Source: Valencia hispanica (Eukaryota > Chordata > Actinopteri > Cyprinodontiformes > Valenciidae). Taken from it: a stretch of DNA of 64,000 nt. The notes beneath the pieces are model-generated. The model saw nothing but the letters and a program-made list of their open reading frames with translations, had not been told where the DNA came from and did not search any database. The stretch's first letter is position 1. The number at the start of each line of letters is the position of its first letter. Below are positions 1 through 10,224 of the stretch, one piece after another. The stretch covers positions 5,731,634 through 5,795,633 of the forward strand of contig OY747712.1 in NCBI GenBank assembly GCA_963556495.2, given 5' to 3'. The translations under genes were made by a program, and so were the position numbers.

Positions 1-358
1 CACAGGGGGAGTGAGACAAAGCGGGGCAGACCTGGAGTCAGCAGCACTGAGTGGGAGGCCAGACGAGGACGCGGGACAAAGTCGACACTAAACTCCAGAT
101 AAACCCCTCCCAAAAAGGCCGGAGGGGTTCAGAGCCAAGACGCACATCATCCGACACCACAGTAGATGACTGCACTCGCTGAGGAAGAAGGGCCGGACTC
201 TTAATGGCTCATTCTGGCATCGCTGTTTCATCGCCGTTTAAACACAGATCAGCAGGTAATCATTTAAAGGCTGCTTTATACGCACTACATCTCTAGGACT
301 GAAAAAAAGGACACCAAAGAAATTATTTGGACTCAGTTTCATCTTTAGAAACATTTTG
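1..358. other. Unannotated stretch, no gene recognised
   Basis: This is moderately GC-rich sequence to about 270, then AT-rich. No reading frame resembles a known protein. If the minus-strand gene inferred at 16.1 kb is real, this lies inside its first intron. Confidence 0.4.
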
Positions 359-708
359 TACATTTTAACATTAATCTTCATACATACAATTTACATAATT
401 ATAAAGTTTTTCAATGTTTATTTTGGCAGTCCTCTATAATAACTCACAAGAATATTCAGAGCAACTACTGTAAGTCATTTAGATTTTTTATAAAGAAATA
501 GAAATTACATATTACAAGTTTGATGTTTAAATAACATTTTAAATGATTATTTCATATAATATTTGCACATTTACAATATTAATTAATGAAGGGCAGTGGT
601 ACATTAAATACTACTACTACTAATAAAACAAAATCATTAATCATCAAATATTATTATTATTATTAGTAGTAGTAGTATTGTGTGTATGAAGATTAATGTT
701 AAAATGTA
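359..708. repeat. Nested inverted repeats (possible hairpin element)
   Basis: The arms 359-386 and 681-708 are reverse complements over 28 bp with one mismatch. Inside them, 607-626 and 660-679 form a second, perfect 20-bp inverted repeat built from CTA/TAG triplets. The loop is AT-rich. The arrangement suggests a fold-back or MITE-like remnant. No family was recognised. Confidence 0.6.
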
Positions 709-735
709 TAATAAATAATAAATAAATAAAAATAA

Positions 736-772
<37 letters not shown>
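646..772. repeat. AT-rich microsatellites: (ATT)n/(AGT)n and (AT)n
   Basis: An (ATT)n run grading into (AGT)n occupies about 649-679, and an (AT)n run lies at about 744-771. Both are simple sequence with no coding content. Confidence 0.85.
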
Positions 773-777
<5 letters not shown>

Positions 778-832
778 ATAAAAATAATAAATATAAATAA
801 GTAGATACACATTACAAAGATAGATATCCCAT

Positions 833-1030
833 CAGGACTGAGCTTCCCTCCATCCAGGACTTGTACAGGTCTAGGATCAGTAATACAGCAGCTAACATCT
901 CAACAGACCCCACACATTCTGGACACAAACTGTTCAGACTTTTACCTTCGGGGCGGCGCTACAGAGACAGTTTCTGTCTGATAAACACAATGAACACCTT
1001 CCAGATTGAGTAGTCGGCTGCTCTCCTGAG
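833..1030 (+). mobile_element. LINE reverse-transcriptase C-terminal remnant
   Basis: Read from 858, the plus strand encodes DLYRSRISNTAANIS and then a DPTHSGHKLFRLLPSGRRYR stretch. The pattern of a D-x-x-H-x-G-H-x-LF block followed by LLPSGRRYR is typical of the C-terminus of fish non-LTR retrotransposon ORF2 proteins. The frame breaks just downstream. Only the 3' end of the element survives, and I cannot fix the clade. Confidence 0.65.
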
Positions 1031-1863
1031 CTACAAAATGCATTTGGCACGGCCATATCAATCCTTCTTTATTTATAATAAAAAAATGGCTGCAAATACA
1101 TATACATATTGTGTCTTTTATCCTTCTTATATTTCCTTTAAAGTTTATACATTTATGCTGGATGTCTGTATGCTGTGGGAAAGCCGAAGTCTTTCTTTGT
1201 ACACAATCTTCTTACAAGGCATCAGGTTACCTTTAATGCCTTTTAGCAGTAACAACCATGTTCCAGACACTGCTGCTTACTGTAACTGTGCATGTATAAT
1301 AAAACATACACATCAACACCTCCTAACTGTCTCACACCTTTCACACGTCGCCGAGTGTTTCTGACAGCACTCCCCCCTCCCTGATTACAGCTCAAACTCA
1401 GAAAGAGACAGAATTCAGTTCAGAGATCTTCTTGTAATTTAGCTTTCTTCCTGCGTCTCTCAGCCGTTGATGGGAGCTGACAGAACTGGGACTGCAAACG
1501 CTGAGGCGAGGAGGTTGAGCACCTACGAGTCTAAACTCTGTTCTTCTGTCTCATTATTTTTCAGACTGCGTCTTGGCGCCGTTTGGTAACGTTACCAAGG
1601 CCGGGCAGCCCTTCAAGACTCACGGGTGGGAAAAAAAAGAAAAGGAAAAAGAAAGAAGAAGAAGAGACAGTCGTTCATCAATCAGTCTGGGGAGTTAAAC
1701 TGGGATTGCTGCTTATGTAAAGGCTTCTTTTTCATGCTCACCATCTTAGACAAGAAAGAAAATTAATTTCTTGAATTGTTGCAGAAGCCGGCCGACGGGT
1801 GCCGTTTGTAAAGTTACATAGTTACACAAATCAACAGAAATAATTTAGATTATTTAGCCTGTC
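1031..1863. other. Noncoding, no recognisable gene
   Basis: This AT-rich DNA may include the 3' UTR of the preceding LINE. A purine-rich patch lies at 1629-1668. The open frame at 1038-1364 has no recognisable domain and is treated as chance. Confidence 0.4.
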
Positions 1864-2023
1864 ATGCTCTCTAAATCGCCCTTAGGTATGAGTGTGTGCA
1901 TGCACGGTTGTTTGTCCTGTGTTGCCCTGCAGTGGACTGGGGACCTTTCCAGGGTGTGCCCTGCAACCCTGCATAGGATGGATGGATGGATGGATGGATG
2001 GATGGATGGATGGATGGATGGAT
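1864..2023 (+). mobile_element. SINE/LINE 3' tail ending in (ATGG)n
   Basis: The segment reads CTCTCTAAATCGCCCTTAGG, then GTTGCCCTGCAGTGGACTGG, then a CCAGGGTGTGCCCTGC block, and ends in an (ATGG)n run at about 1977-2023. This conserved tail is abundant in teleost genomes, shared by RTE-type LINEs and SINEs that use them. A second, longer copy lies at 34686-34990. The tRNA-like head is missing here. Confidence 0.7.
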
Positions 2024-2028
2024 CGCAT

Positions 2029-2747
2029 GTCATAAGAGAAAAAACAGGGTTCATTTTTCAAAATCACATTTTCAGCATGTTATTCATATATTTATATTTT
2101 TCACATTTTGTAACTAAATATTTAGTTAGCAAGCTAAACATTTAATTTAGAACGAAATATTTGGTTTAGTTTGTAAGCTGAATATATAGCTAGCAAGCTA
2201 AAATAGCTAGCTAAATCTTCAGTTTCAAACGAAGCATTTAGCTCATAACTAAATATTTTGCTGATATGCTAATTTACTTGCCAAGAGGCGGAACTGGACA
2301 ATGAAAATAAAAGCTGGGTTGTGCAGTCACTGTCGCTGTAAAAATCATCGGTAAACATCTGTAATGCCGTTACAATGCCTCATCCTACATTTAAAGCTGA
2401 AACGTTAGGCATGTCGGGATGAAAATACACAATAAAGATATAGAGGTGACATTCAGTTTATATAGCGGTTCGCAACAACCAGCTTTTATTATGGTAGCCA
2501 ACTTCCGTTTATCGGCAACTAAATTAGCATATTAGCTAAATATTTAGATCTGAGCTAAATGTTTAGTTTGCAGCTAAATATTTAACTTGTTACCTAAATA
2601 TTAAATTTTCAAACTAACTATTTAGCGTGTTGTTTAAGTATTTAGCGTGTAAACAAAATGTTTAGCTTGCTAACTAAATATTTATTTGAAACTGTGACAT
2701 TTATAAATAAATAAATAATGGAACCCCATTTTTTCCCCTCTTATGAC
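2029..2747. mobile_element. Palindromic MITE-like element rich in AGCTAAATATTTAG
   Basis: The left end (GTCATAAGAG at 2029-2038, then an A-rich run and GGGTTC) is inverted at the right end (GAACCCC, a T-rich run, then CTCTTATGAC ending at 2747). The interior is dominated by inverted and direct copies of TAAATATTTAGC-type motifs. A partial second copy at about 23260-24517 shares the same interior and right end. There is no coding capacity. It is probably a non-autonomous DNA transposon of undetermined superfamily. Confidence 0.6.
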
Positions 2748-4055
2748 AGGCTAAATAACAAAAATGATTGCTGTTAACTTTTGACTACCATAACCATAGT
2801 TTGATCACTGTGTTTCCAGTCAGGGAAACATCTAAAACACTAACCTACCCATGTTGGCCGATAAACATCTACATGAAGAAGTCAAACAAATCTCTGATTG
2901 AGATTTATATAGATTCCCATTTTAGTCCAATATTTGGTTCTCATCAGAACTCCCAGTTAATCTGAGCATTTTGTTGTACGAAAAATTAAAGAAATTCTCT
3001 AAACTCATGTTTTCCCCTGTTCAATAGATTCATGTATCATGCAACTCTCACCATCTACTTTCACAGCAATAAATGCCGTCCGTTTTGCAGCAGAACACCG
3101 GATTTTTGGCTCAGCAGTCCCTGAAACAAAATGGCTGCTATAGTGTAGATGTCTGCAGAGTTTTACACTGATTCTTAATTCCCACTGCATAATTGAATCA
3201 GAAAGCTCATGCAGTTAATAATTAACTCCTGCATAGAAAATCAGAAAAGCCACTTGTGGCTGCTGACCTCTTGTACAACATGTTTTGAAAGGTGCATGAG
3301 TGGATCAACTCAACCACACGTCACATCCACGTAATCTGTAAGCACGTGTGTTTATTACGCTGAAACGCTCCTTCAGCTCGCCACAATCGGGCGGTAACAG
3401 GTGCCAGTGTCCTCAGTAAGACAAAAATGAGATTTGAAGTGTGTAAGCGTTATCACCGTCTGCTCAGCTTTTAGGATGAAATCAGTGTGCTCCGCGGAGC
3501 AGAGCAGAGCACAGGCGGCCGGATTGTCCCTTTATCTGCCCTCGCCCACTGATTAAACATCCACCAGGATGGCTGAGTGGATTTGGGATTCAGCACAGAG
3601 CAAAGCTGAGATTCAGCCGAGCTCATCCGTCGCAGCCCCACTGGGGTACATATCAGATAATGTTGTCGCTTTCGGTCTGAGCTCTAATTTCCTGGAAGAC
3701 GAGGCGCGATGTGACAGATGGCGCTCGCGGTGAAAGAGCTGCCGAGGACGAGGACACGATGCATCGCCGTCAAACCGTCAGTGGGGCCGGGATGGGCACG
3801 GCGGGGGGGCAAATGAATTCTGCTGCACTTTTACTGCAGGAACAGCGACAACAGGACATGTCAAAGATAAAGCTACAGCTCAGAGATCATTGGAAACGTT
3901 CATATTAGTGCTGATGCTGAAGCCAAACTGTTCCGCTGCTTGTTTGGCAGATTAAATGTGTTTGTGATACTTACTTTATCTTTATATGTCAATATTGCAA
4001 AGAAACAATGCACAGTAATAAACATGAGCGCCTCAGTCTATCATGTATAGCAGAG
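2748..4055. other. Noncoding, no recognisable gene
   Basis: No credible coding exon is seen. A GC-richer island at about 3380-3830 contains a perfect 12-bp palindrome, GCTCCGCGGAGC, at 3489-3500. The island could be a conserved noncoding element, which only comparison with other fish can show. Confidence 0.35.
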
Positions 4056-4195
4056 ATCTGAAGGCCGTTCGTCTTTTTGACAAGTTAGTATTCACACCTC
4101 TGACCGCTTGGTGCAGACATTTTCAACTTTAGAGTACAGATAGCTAAATCAATAAAAACAAAGATTCCCATGAGAGCGTCTGAGCATCACCTCAG
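4056..4195 (+). repeat. Dispersed repeat R1, copy 1
   Basis: It starts ATCTGAAGGCCGT, has TTCACACCTCTGACC in the middle and ends CATGAGAGCGTCTGAGCATC. The same order of blocks recurs at 63834-64000, so this is an interspersed repeat. No coding sequence or family was recognised. Confidence 0.6.
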
Positions 4196-4379
4196 ACCTG
4201 GACGCTGTTCTCCATGCATCTCTCTAACCTGGAGCTGACAGCGCGTTGAAGAGATACCGAGGCTTTGGAGCTCGTCTGTGTCGTGCCAGCCACCGGTGCA
4301 CGCTGCGGGATTTCCCTCTGCTGAAGCGACACCTTGCCGGTCAGGAAACGTCTCGTTTAGAGAGTCTTTCTGACTTCTG

Positions 4380-4690
4380 GGGCGGCTGTAGTGCAGTGAT
4401 CGAGTTGTCGGCCTGCAGGTCAGGAAACGTGGGTTTGATTCCAGCTTCCGCCTGCTACACGTCGTTGTGTCCTTGGGCAAGACACTTCACCTACCCGCCT
4501 ACTGGTGTTGGCCAGAGGGGCCGATGGCGAGATATGGCAGCCTCGCTTCTGTCAGTCTGCCCCAGGGCAGCTGTGGCTACAATCGTAGCTTGCTTCCACC
4601 AGTGTGTGAATGTGAGAGTGAATGAATAATGGAGTTGTAAAGCGCTTTGAGGGTCTCGAAAAGTGCTATATATATATCCAAGCCATTTTT
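4380..4690 (+). mobile_element. tRNA-derived SINE
   Basis: The head carries a box A-like TAGTGCAGTGA (4389-4399) and a box B-like GGTTTGATTCC (4432-4442), each one step from the Pol III consensus. The body has the teleost SINE blocks CCTTGGGCAAGACACTTCAC, GTCAGTCTGCCCCAGGGCAG and GTGTGTGAATGTGAGAGTGA, and a 3' end AAAGCGCTTTGAGGG leading into GTGCTATATATA. The two chance reading frames across it are not genes. Confidence 0.8.
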
Positions 4691-5228
4691 ATTATTTGGC
4701 TCACCTCAGTTAGAGAAACGTTCCCTGATTTCCAAACTTTGGCGCTTCCAGTCTCCAGTGTGGCAGCGGATTCAGCCTCCAGAACAACATCTAAACCCCC
4801 ATGAGAAGTCGTCTCTCCGAGGCCAAAATCCAAAACCTCATGACAAAAACCTGTGCAGCGATCCCATCATCTGATTACGCACAAGCAGGAGATCATTTCA
4901 GTTCCATGAGGAGCAGGAGGATGATTTGAGACTGTGTGTTCAGGCCACAGCAGGTGAACTGTTCAAATTGGAAGTGCAATCGTTTAATTTAATTGTTTGT
5001 TTGTAGTTCTCTGTTCAGCGTGTTCGGATTGAATATTATTTCAAATGATTATTTTAAAGGAATACTGTTTGAATATGTTATTTTTTTAAATGGACCGGAT
5101 TTGTTTGACTCCCTCCGTCAAAGTGATGGACAAAAACAAAATCTAGCAAAACCTCTAAGAAACATCTAAAACATGCAGGACAGTGGACTCTGAGGGCCAG
5201 GGCTGTGAAAGGTATTTTGTCCTTTTAC
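4691..5228. other. Noncoding with a short repeat remnant
   Basis: No gene is recognised. At about 5155-5212 the sequence AACATCTAAAACATGCAGGA followed by a GGACCAGGG-like block resembles the end of a common teleost interspersed repeat. The rest is unassigned. Confidence 0.35.
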
Positions 5229-5510
5229 TAACAGTCAAACATGGCGGTGGTAGTGTAATGGTCTGGGGCCGCTATGTTGCTTCAGAACCCGGACGACTGG
5301 CCACAGTGGAACCATGAATACGGCTCTCTGTCACCAAGTCCACCCTTGGATCTCTCAAAGAATAAACAGGCAACTAAGATTTTGGAGAGGTCTAGTCAAA
5401 GTCTGGAGAGGCCATTCATGCTTGAAAACCCTATAATGCGACAGAATTAAAACTATTTGGCAAAAAAAGAGTGCTCCAAAATGTATCCACTGTGATGTCA
5501 AAGTTTTCTC
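5229..5510 (+). mobile_element. Tc1-like transposase remnant (middle and C-terminal part)
   Basis: The frame from 5237 encodes KHGGGSVMVWG, the hallmark Tc1-like transposase motif before the second catalytic Asp. It is followed by a decayed LLQNPDDWPQWNHE segment and an AKSLERPFML-like stretch. Internal deletions and stops remove most of the DDE domain, so it cannot be active. It matches the missing half of the reversed element at 18.2-18.8 kb, so both probably come from one family. Confidence 0.75.
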
Positions 5511-6526
5511 TTGATACATTTTTGTCTTGCGATCTTAAAAGTGCAAAATCAGAAGCGATCTGTAAGAGGGCGAAAACTGAAATATTTCTATTCATGCATG
5601 AGAACCTAAATCTGAGGACATTTATGGCGCATGAAGCCGTTTCTGGATACTGGAAAACAATCCTTTAAGGAAGTTAGGAGAAAGGACAGCAACAAAAACC
5701 CCGGAGAAGAGAAGCTCTCATGGCAATAACCTGAATCCAACACATTTAAAAACAGTCGATTCTGATTAGAAACAAGTAGGGCTTCTGATATTCTCATTGC
5801 TTTATTGTCACACAGCCTCTGCCATCTTTTGAAACCTCCTCTGCACTCTGGCTGCACTTCGGCTGAAACGGCACCAAAATAAACATTAGAAAAAAGTTTA
5901 CAATCTTTTAATACACAGTCATGCTTCCTCAAACAGGAAATTGAAACCTCAGAGTTCCTCATTCCTGACCGGCCAGCAAGCACCACCGCCACTAAAACAC
6001 TATATCAACCAGAGGCTGTGTGCAGCCCAAAGCCTTATCAGGTGTAAAGAATGACAACCGCTGCTCATCAGAGAACTAAACACAGCCAACACTTCATTTT
6101 TCTACCTTGGTGCTCCTGCAGGTTGCTCTGCCAAGAATAAAACAGCGGGCTGTGAAGTGTGGTCAGTTTCCAAGAAATTCACACAAGAAGGAAGGAGAAT
6201 AAGCAAGAATAGTAGAGGTCGAGCTCTGATCTTCTCACTTCCCTAACAAAATCTAAACTCGGGGCTTACAGGAGTAGAGAGAAGCAGGTTAAATAAGCAG
6301 GAGCAGAGCTTTCCAGCTTTCTGACCCGACTTATCAGTCTTTCTGCACTGGATTTAGTTCAGTAGATTTATTCTTAAACTGGACTTCACAAATGCATTTA
6401 TACTGCTTGTTGCAACAATTTTCAAAACTCGACCAACTTCATTATTTCTAAAGTTTCTTCACACTTCTGTTCCTCTCTCACCTGTGCTGGGCACTGTAAA
6501 CCAAAAGTTATGTGATTGCTATGAAG
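5511..6526. other. Noncoding, no recognisable gene
   Basis: The open frames at 5471-5668 (+) and 5606-5992 (-) have no recognisable domains, splice context or codon bias. I see nothing else to assign. Confidence 0.35.
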
Positions 6527-7355
6527 CAGAGGTGTCCAAATCTTTTAACCATGAGGGCCAAAACGGTCAAGTTGAAGCCACGAACAGCTTTGTGTGTCTG
6601 GATGATTACTAGAAAAATCTAATGAAACCTGCAAAAGGAATGAGAAATAATCTGTGTTGTACCTGACATTTTCAGAAGATTTTATTCATCTCTGAAAAGT
6701 GTCCTTGCAGGTCAGAGAGGTTCCATTTTAGAATTGTTATTAAAGAGGACATATTCTGCCAATTTTTAAACTATTTCTAACATGTCTATGATCTGTACAA
6801 AAAAATCTTAATACAGTTCTTTGCACAAAATCACTCTCACATAAAGCGATCTCAGCAACTCAATTCTTGTCTAGAACCAGGAAAGTAGAGCACATCACCC
6901 CAGTTCCACAGTCCTTACACTGGCTCCCTGTAGCTCAGAGAATAGACTTCTAAATACTTTTACTAGTTTATAAATCATTGAATGGCTTAGCACCAAAATA
7001 TGTTTGATATATGGGGGTGGAGCTTGACATATGATAGGCGTGGTTTGATGTATGGGGGCGGTGCTTGATATATGATAGGCGGGGTTTGATAGATGAGGAG
7101 CAGCAAACTCCACTTACTGCGACGTTACAATAAGGCACTTTTTCAAACGCCTTGTAGAAGCACAAGATCTCTGCCAGCAAAAAATAGCATAAAAATCGAT
7201 GGATGGTATTTATTCATGTTTATTCGTGTTTATAGAGGCAGCAGAGACCCAAATGGTAACACAAAAAGATTTTAAAAAGTGTAATTTGCATATGTCTCCT
7301 TACATTTCTTCAGAGGGCCAAAAATGGCCGCCTGGCAGCACTTTGGACACCTCTG
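6527..7355. mobile_element. Non-autonomous hAT element with perfect 14-bp TIRs
   Basis: The left end CAGAGGTGTCCAAA (6527-6540) is the exact reverse complement of the right end at 7342-7355. The flanking octamers CTATGAAG (6519-6526) and CTAGAAAG (7356-7363) agree at 6 of 8 positions, as expected for an aged 8-bp hAT target duplication. Subterminal GGGCC/GGCC blocks flank both ends. No transposase is encoded. An L2 fragment and a short GATAGGCG-type tandem (7000-7100) are nested inside. Confidence 0.75.
6866..6990 (+). mobile_element. L2-type LINE fragment nested in hAT element
   Basis: The stretch from CTAGAACCAGGAAAGTAGAG through TTACACTGGCTCCCTGTAGC to a segment encoding SLNGLAPKY repeats the L2 reverse-transcriptase sequence seen at 52.4 kb (minus) and 55.5 kb (plus). 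Only about 125 bp remain. Confidence 0.7.
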
Positions 7356-7589
7356 CTAGAAAGTGATCAATTTCATTTCTATATTAAAAACAACATTGTG
7401 TCTCACATTTTAATGCTTTTCTTTTGCCAGAAACTCAATGTATGAATTTAAGTTTGTTTGTAGAATTTATACAAACACTATTCCTTCAAATGATCTGGAA
7501 TAGAGAAGATGATGGCGTCCTTGTCAGCTTCTGGTAGGTTTTGGTAAACTTTGGATGTACTTTGAGGCAACGCCTCAAACACACTGCCC

Positions 7590-8190
7590 TCTATGTGTCA
7601 TCATGGGAAACTCAAAGAAATCAGGCTAGATATCAGGAAAACCACTGCGGACATCTACAAATCTGGTTAATCATTGGATAAAATTTCTAAATCCCTAAAG
7701 GTTTGTCTCTTCAAAGGATTCTATGCAGGCATAAACAACATGGGAATGTCCACTCCCCATACAGATCAGGAAGAAGACGGGTTCTGTGTCTCAGAGGTTT
7801 GGGTGCCAAATATGTCCGAACCCCAACGCAAAAGCAAGACTTAATGCAGATGCGGCCGGAAGCTGATAAGACAGTGTGATTGACCATTATCAGCAGTGAA
7901 ATAAGTCCTGTACCAACATGAACTGAAAGGTCACGCAGAAAGGAAGAAGTCATGACTCCAAAAACATTGGATTATTGTTAGTTTGCATTGTTAGTCATGC
8001 TGTTGGGGGAGTTTTGCTGCAGGAGGGACTGGTGCACTTTACAAAACGCTTGGCATTGTGAAGAAAGAACAACATTTAAAAATGTTAAACAACATCTCAA
8101 GACTTCAGACAGGAGGTTAAAGCAGTTTAAAGGCCATTCTATCAAATACGGTTGAAATGTGTGTAAACTATCCCCCACTTCTGACATCAA
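7590..8190 (+). mobile_element. Tc1-like element, internally deleted transposase pseudogene
   Basis: An ATG at 7603 opens the N-terminal helix-turn-helix region (MGNSKKSG frame, then DIYKSG and a GRRRVL-type block), with stops and frameshifts by 7640. Around 7890-7960 the frame gives VLYQHELKG, matching Tc1 family HNLKGR. The 3' half resumes at about 8010 with LLQEGLVHF-like sequence and ends near 8185 in TGTGTAAAC...CTTCTGAC, resembling the fish Tc1-like 3' end. The catalytic middle is deleted. Confidence 0.7.
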
Positions 8191-8236
8191 GCAAATATTT
8201 TGGTATTCCTAAATATTCCTGCAAGGAATATTGAAA

Positions 8237-10080
8237 GGACGGAGTCCGCGGGCTGCAGGGAATCCGCGCGCTGCAGGGACGGGCTCTACGAGCTGCAGGC
8301 ATGGACTCCATGAGCTGCAGGGACGGACTCCGCGCACTGCAGGGACGGGCTCCACGAGCTCCAGGTATGGACTCCAAGTGCTGCAGGGCCGGACTCCGTG
8401 CGCTGCAGGGAGGGAGTCCGCGCGTTGCAGGGACTCCGCGCACTGCAGAGACGGACTCCGCGCGTTACAGGGATGCCACGCACTACAGGGACGGATTCCG
8501 CGCTCTGCAAGGACGGAGTCTGTGCGTGCAGGGACTCCGGGCGCTACAGGGACTCCGGGCGCTACAGGGTCGTACTCCGCGCTCTGCAAGGACGGAGTCT
8601 GCGCGTGGAGGGACTCCACGCGCTACAGGGACTCCGCGCACTACAGGGACGGACCCGTGCACTGCAGGGACGGACTCCTCGCACTGCAGGTATGGACTCC
8701 AAGTGCTGCAGGGCCGGACTCCGTGCGCTGCAGGTATGGACTCCGCACACTGCAGGGACGGGCTCCACGAGTTGCAGGTATGGACTCCATGAGCTGTAGG
8801 TATGGACTACACGCGCTGCAGGGACGGATTCCGCAAGCTGCAGGGACAGACTCAACGAGCTGCAGGTATGGACTCCGCACACTGCAGGGACGGGCTCCAC
8901 GAGCTGCAGGCATGGACTCCATGAGCTGCAGGTATGGACTCCATGTGCTGCAGGGACAGAGTCCGTGCGTTCCAGGGACTCCATGCACTGCAGGGACTCC
9001 GCGCACTGCAGGGACGGACTCCACAAGCTGCAGGGACGGAGTCTGCGCTCTGGAGGTACAGAATCTGCATGCTGCAGGGACGGACTCCACGCACTGCAGG
9101 GACGGACTCCGCATGCTGCAGGGACGGACTCCACGCACTGCAGGGAGGGAGTCCGTGCGTTGCAGGGACGGACTCCAAACGCTGCAGGGACGGAGTCCGC
9201 CATTCCAGGGACTCCATGCGCTGCAGGGACGGACTCCATGAGCTGCACGGACGGAGTTCGTGCGTTGCAGGGACGGAGTCCGCCATTCCAGGGACTCCAT
9301 GCGCTGCAGGGACGGACTCCATGAGCTGCACGGACGGAGTTCGTGCGTTGCAGGGACTCCACGCACTGCAGGGACGGACTCCGCGCGTTGCAGGGACGGA
9401 CTCCACAAGCTGCAGGGACGGAGTCTGCGCTCTGGAGGTACAGAATCTGCATGCTGCAGGGACGGACTCCACGCACTGCAGGGACGGACTCCGCATGCTG
9501 CAGGGACGGACTCCACGCACTGCAGGGAGGGAGTCCGTGCGTTGCAGGGACTCCACGCGCTACAGGGACTCCGCGCACTACAGGGACTCCGCGCACTGCA
9601 GGGACGGACTCCGCGCGTTGCAGGGACGGACTCCAAACGCTGCAGGGACGGAGTCCGCCATTCCAGGGACTCCATGCGCTGCAGGGACGGACTCCATGAG
9701 CTGCACGGACGGAGTTCGTGCGTTGCAGGGACTCCACGTGCTACAGGGATTCCGCGCGCTACAGGGACTCCGGGCACTACAGGGACGGACTCTGCGCTTA
9801 GTAGGGACTCCATGCGTTGCAGGGACGGACTCCATGAGCTGCAGGGACGGAGTCCGCCATTCCAGGGACTCCATGCGCTGCAGGGACGGACTCCATGAGC
9901 TGCACGGACGGAGTTCGTGCGTTGCAGGGACTCCACGTGCTACAGGGATTCCGCGCGCTACAGGGACTCCGGGCACTACAGGGACGGACTCTGCGCTTAG
10001 TAGGGACTCCACGAGCTGCAGGGATGGACTCCGCGCGCTTCAGGGACTTCGCGCGCTGGAGTTTCTCCGCACGCTGCAGC
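8237..10080. repeat. Mosaic 22-bp/18-bp GC-rich minisatellite
   Basis: About 1.84 kb of tandem units. The long unit is CTGCAGGGACGGACTCCGCG plus 2 bp (22 bp). The short unit, CTACAGGGACTCCGCGCA (18 bp), lacks four bases. Long and short units are interspersed. Higher-order duplications are visible: the TGGAGGTACA variant recurs at 9051 and 9433, TCTGCGCTTA at 9791 and 9990, and CATTCCAGGG at 9201, 9284, 9659 and 9858. Long open frames on both strands (up to about 430 codons) follow from the stop-poor unit and are not genes. Most units carry a PstI site (CTGCAG). Confidence 0.95.
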
Positions 10081-10224
10081 TCCGCCCGCCCCCAGGTCCA
10101 TCTGGACTCAGAGGATATATTAACCCCAGTGATGCCAAAATACTAACTAATCGCGCATGCTTAAAGCCGAAGTTGCTGGCGGCCAGCACAGGGACTAGTC
10201 TCAAAAACAGAGAAATGTAAATGG

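Noticed and set aside
8231..10220. Open frames of 336 to 431 codons on both strands
   Set aside because: They are read through the 22/18-bp minisatellite. 22 is not a multiple of 3, so every frame cycles through the same stop-free unit on both strands.
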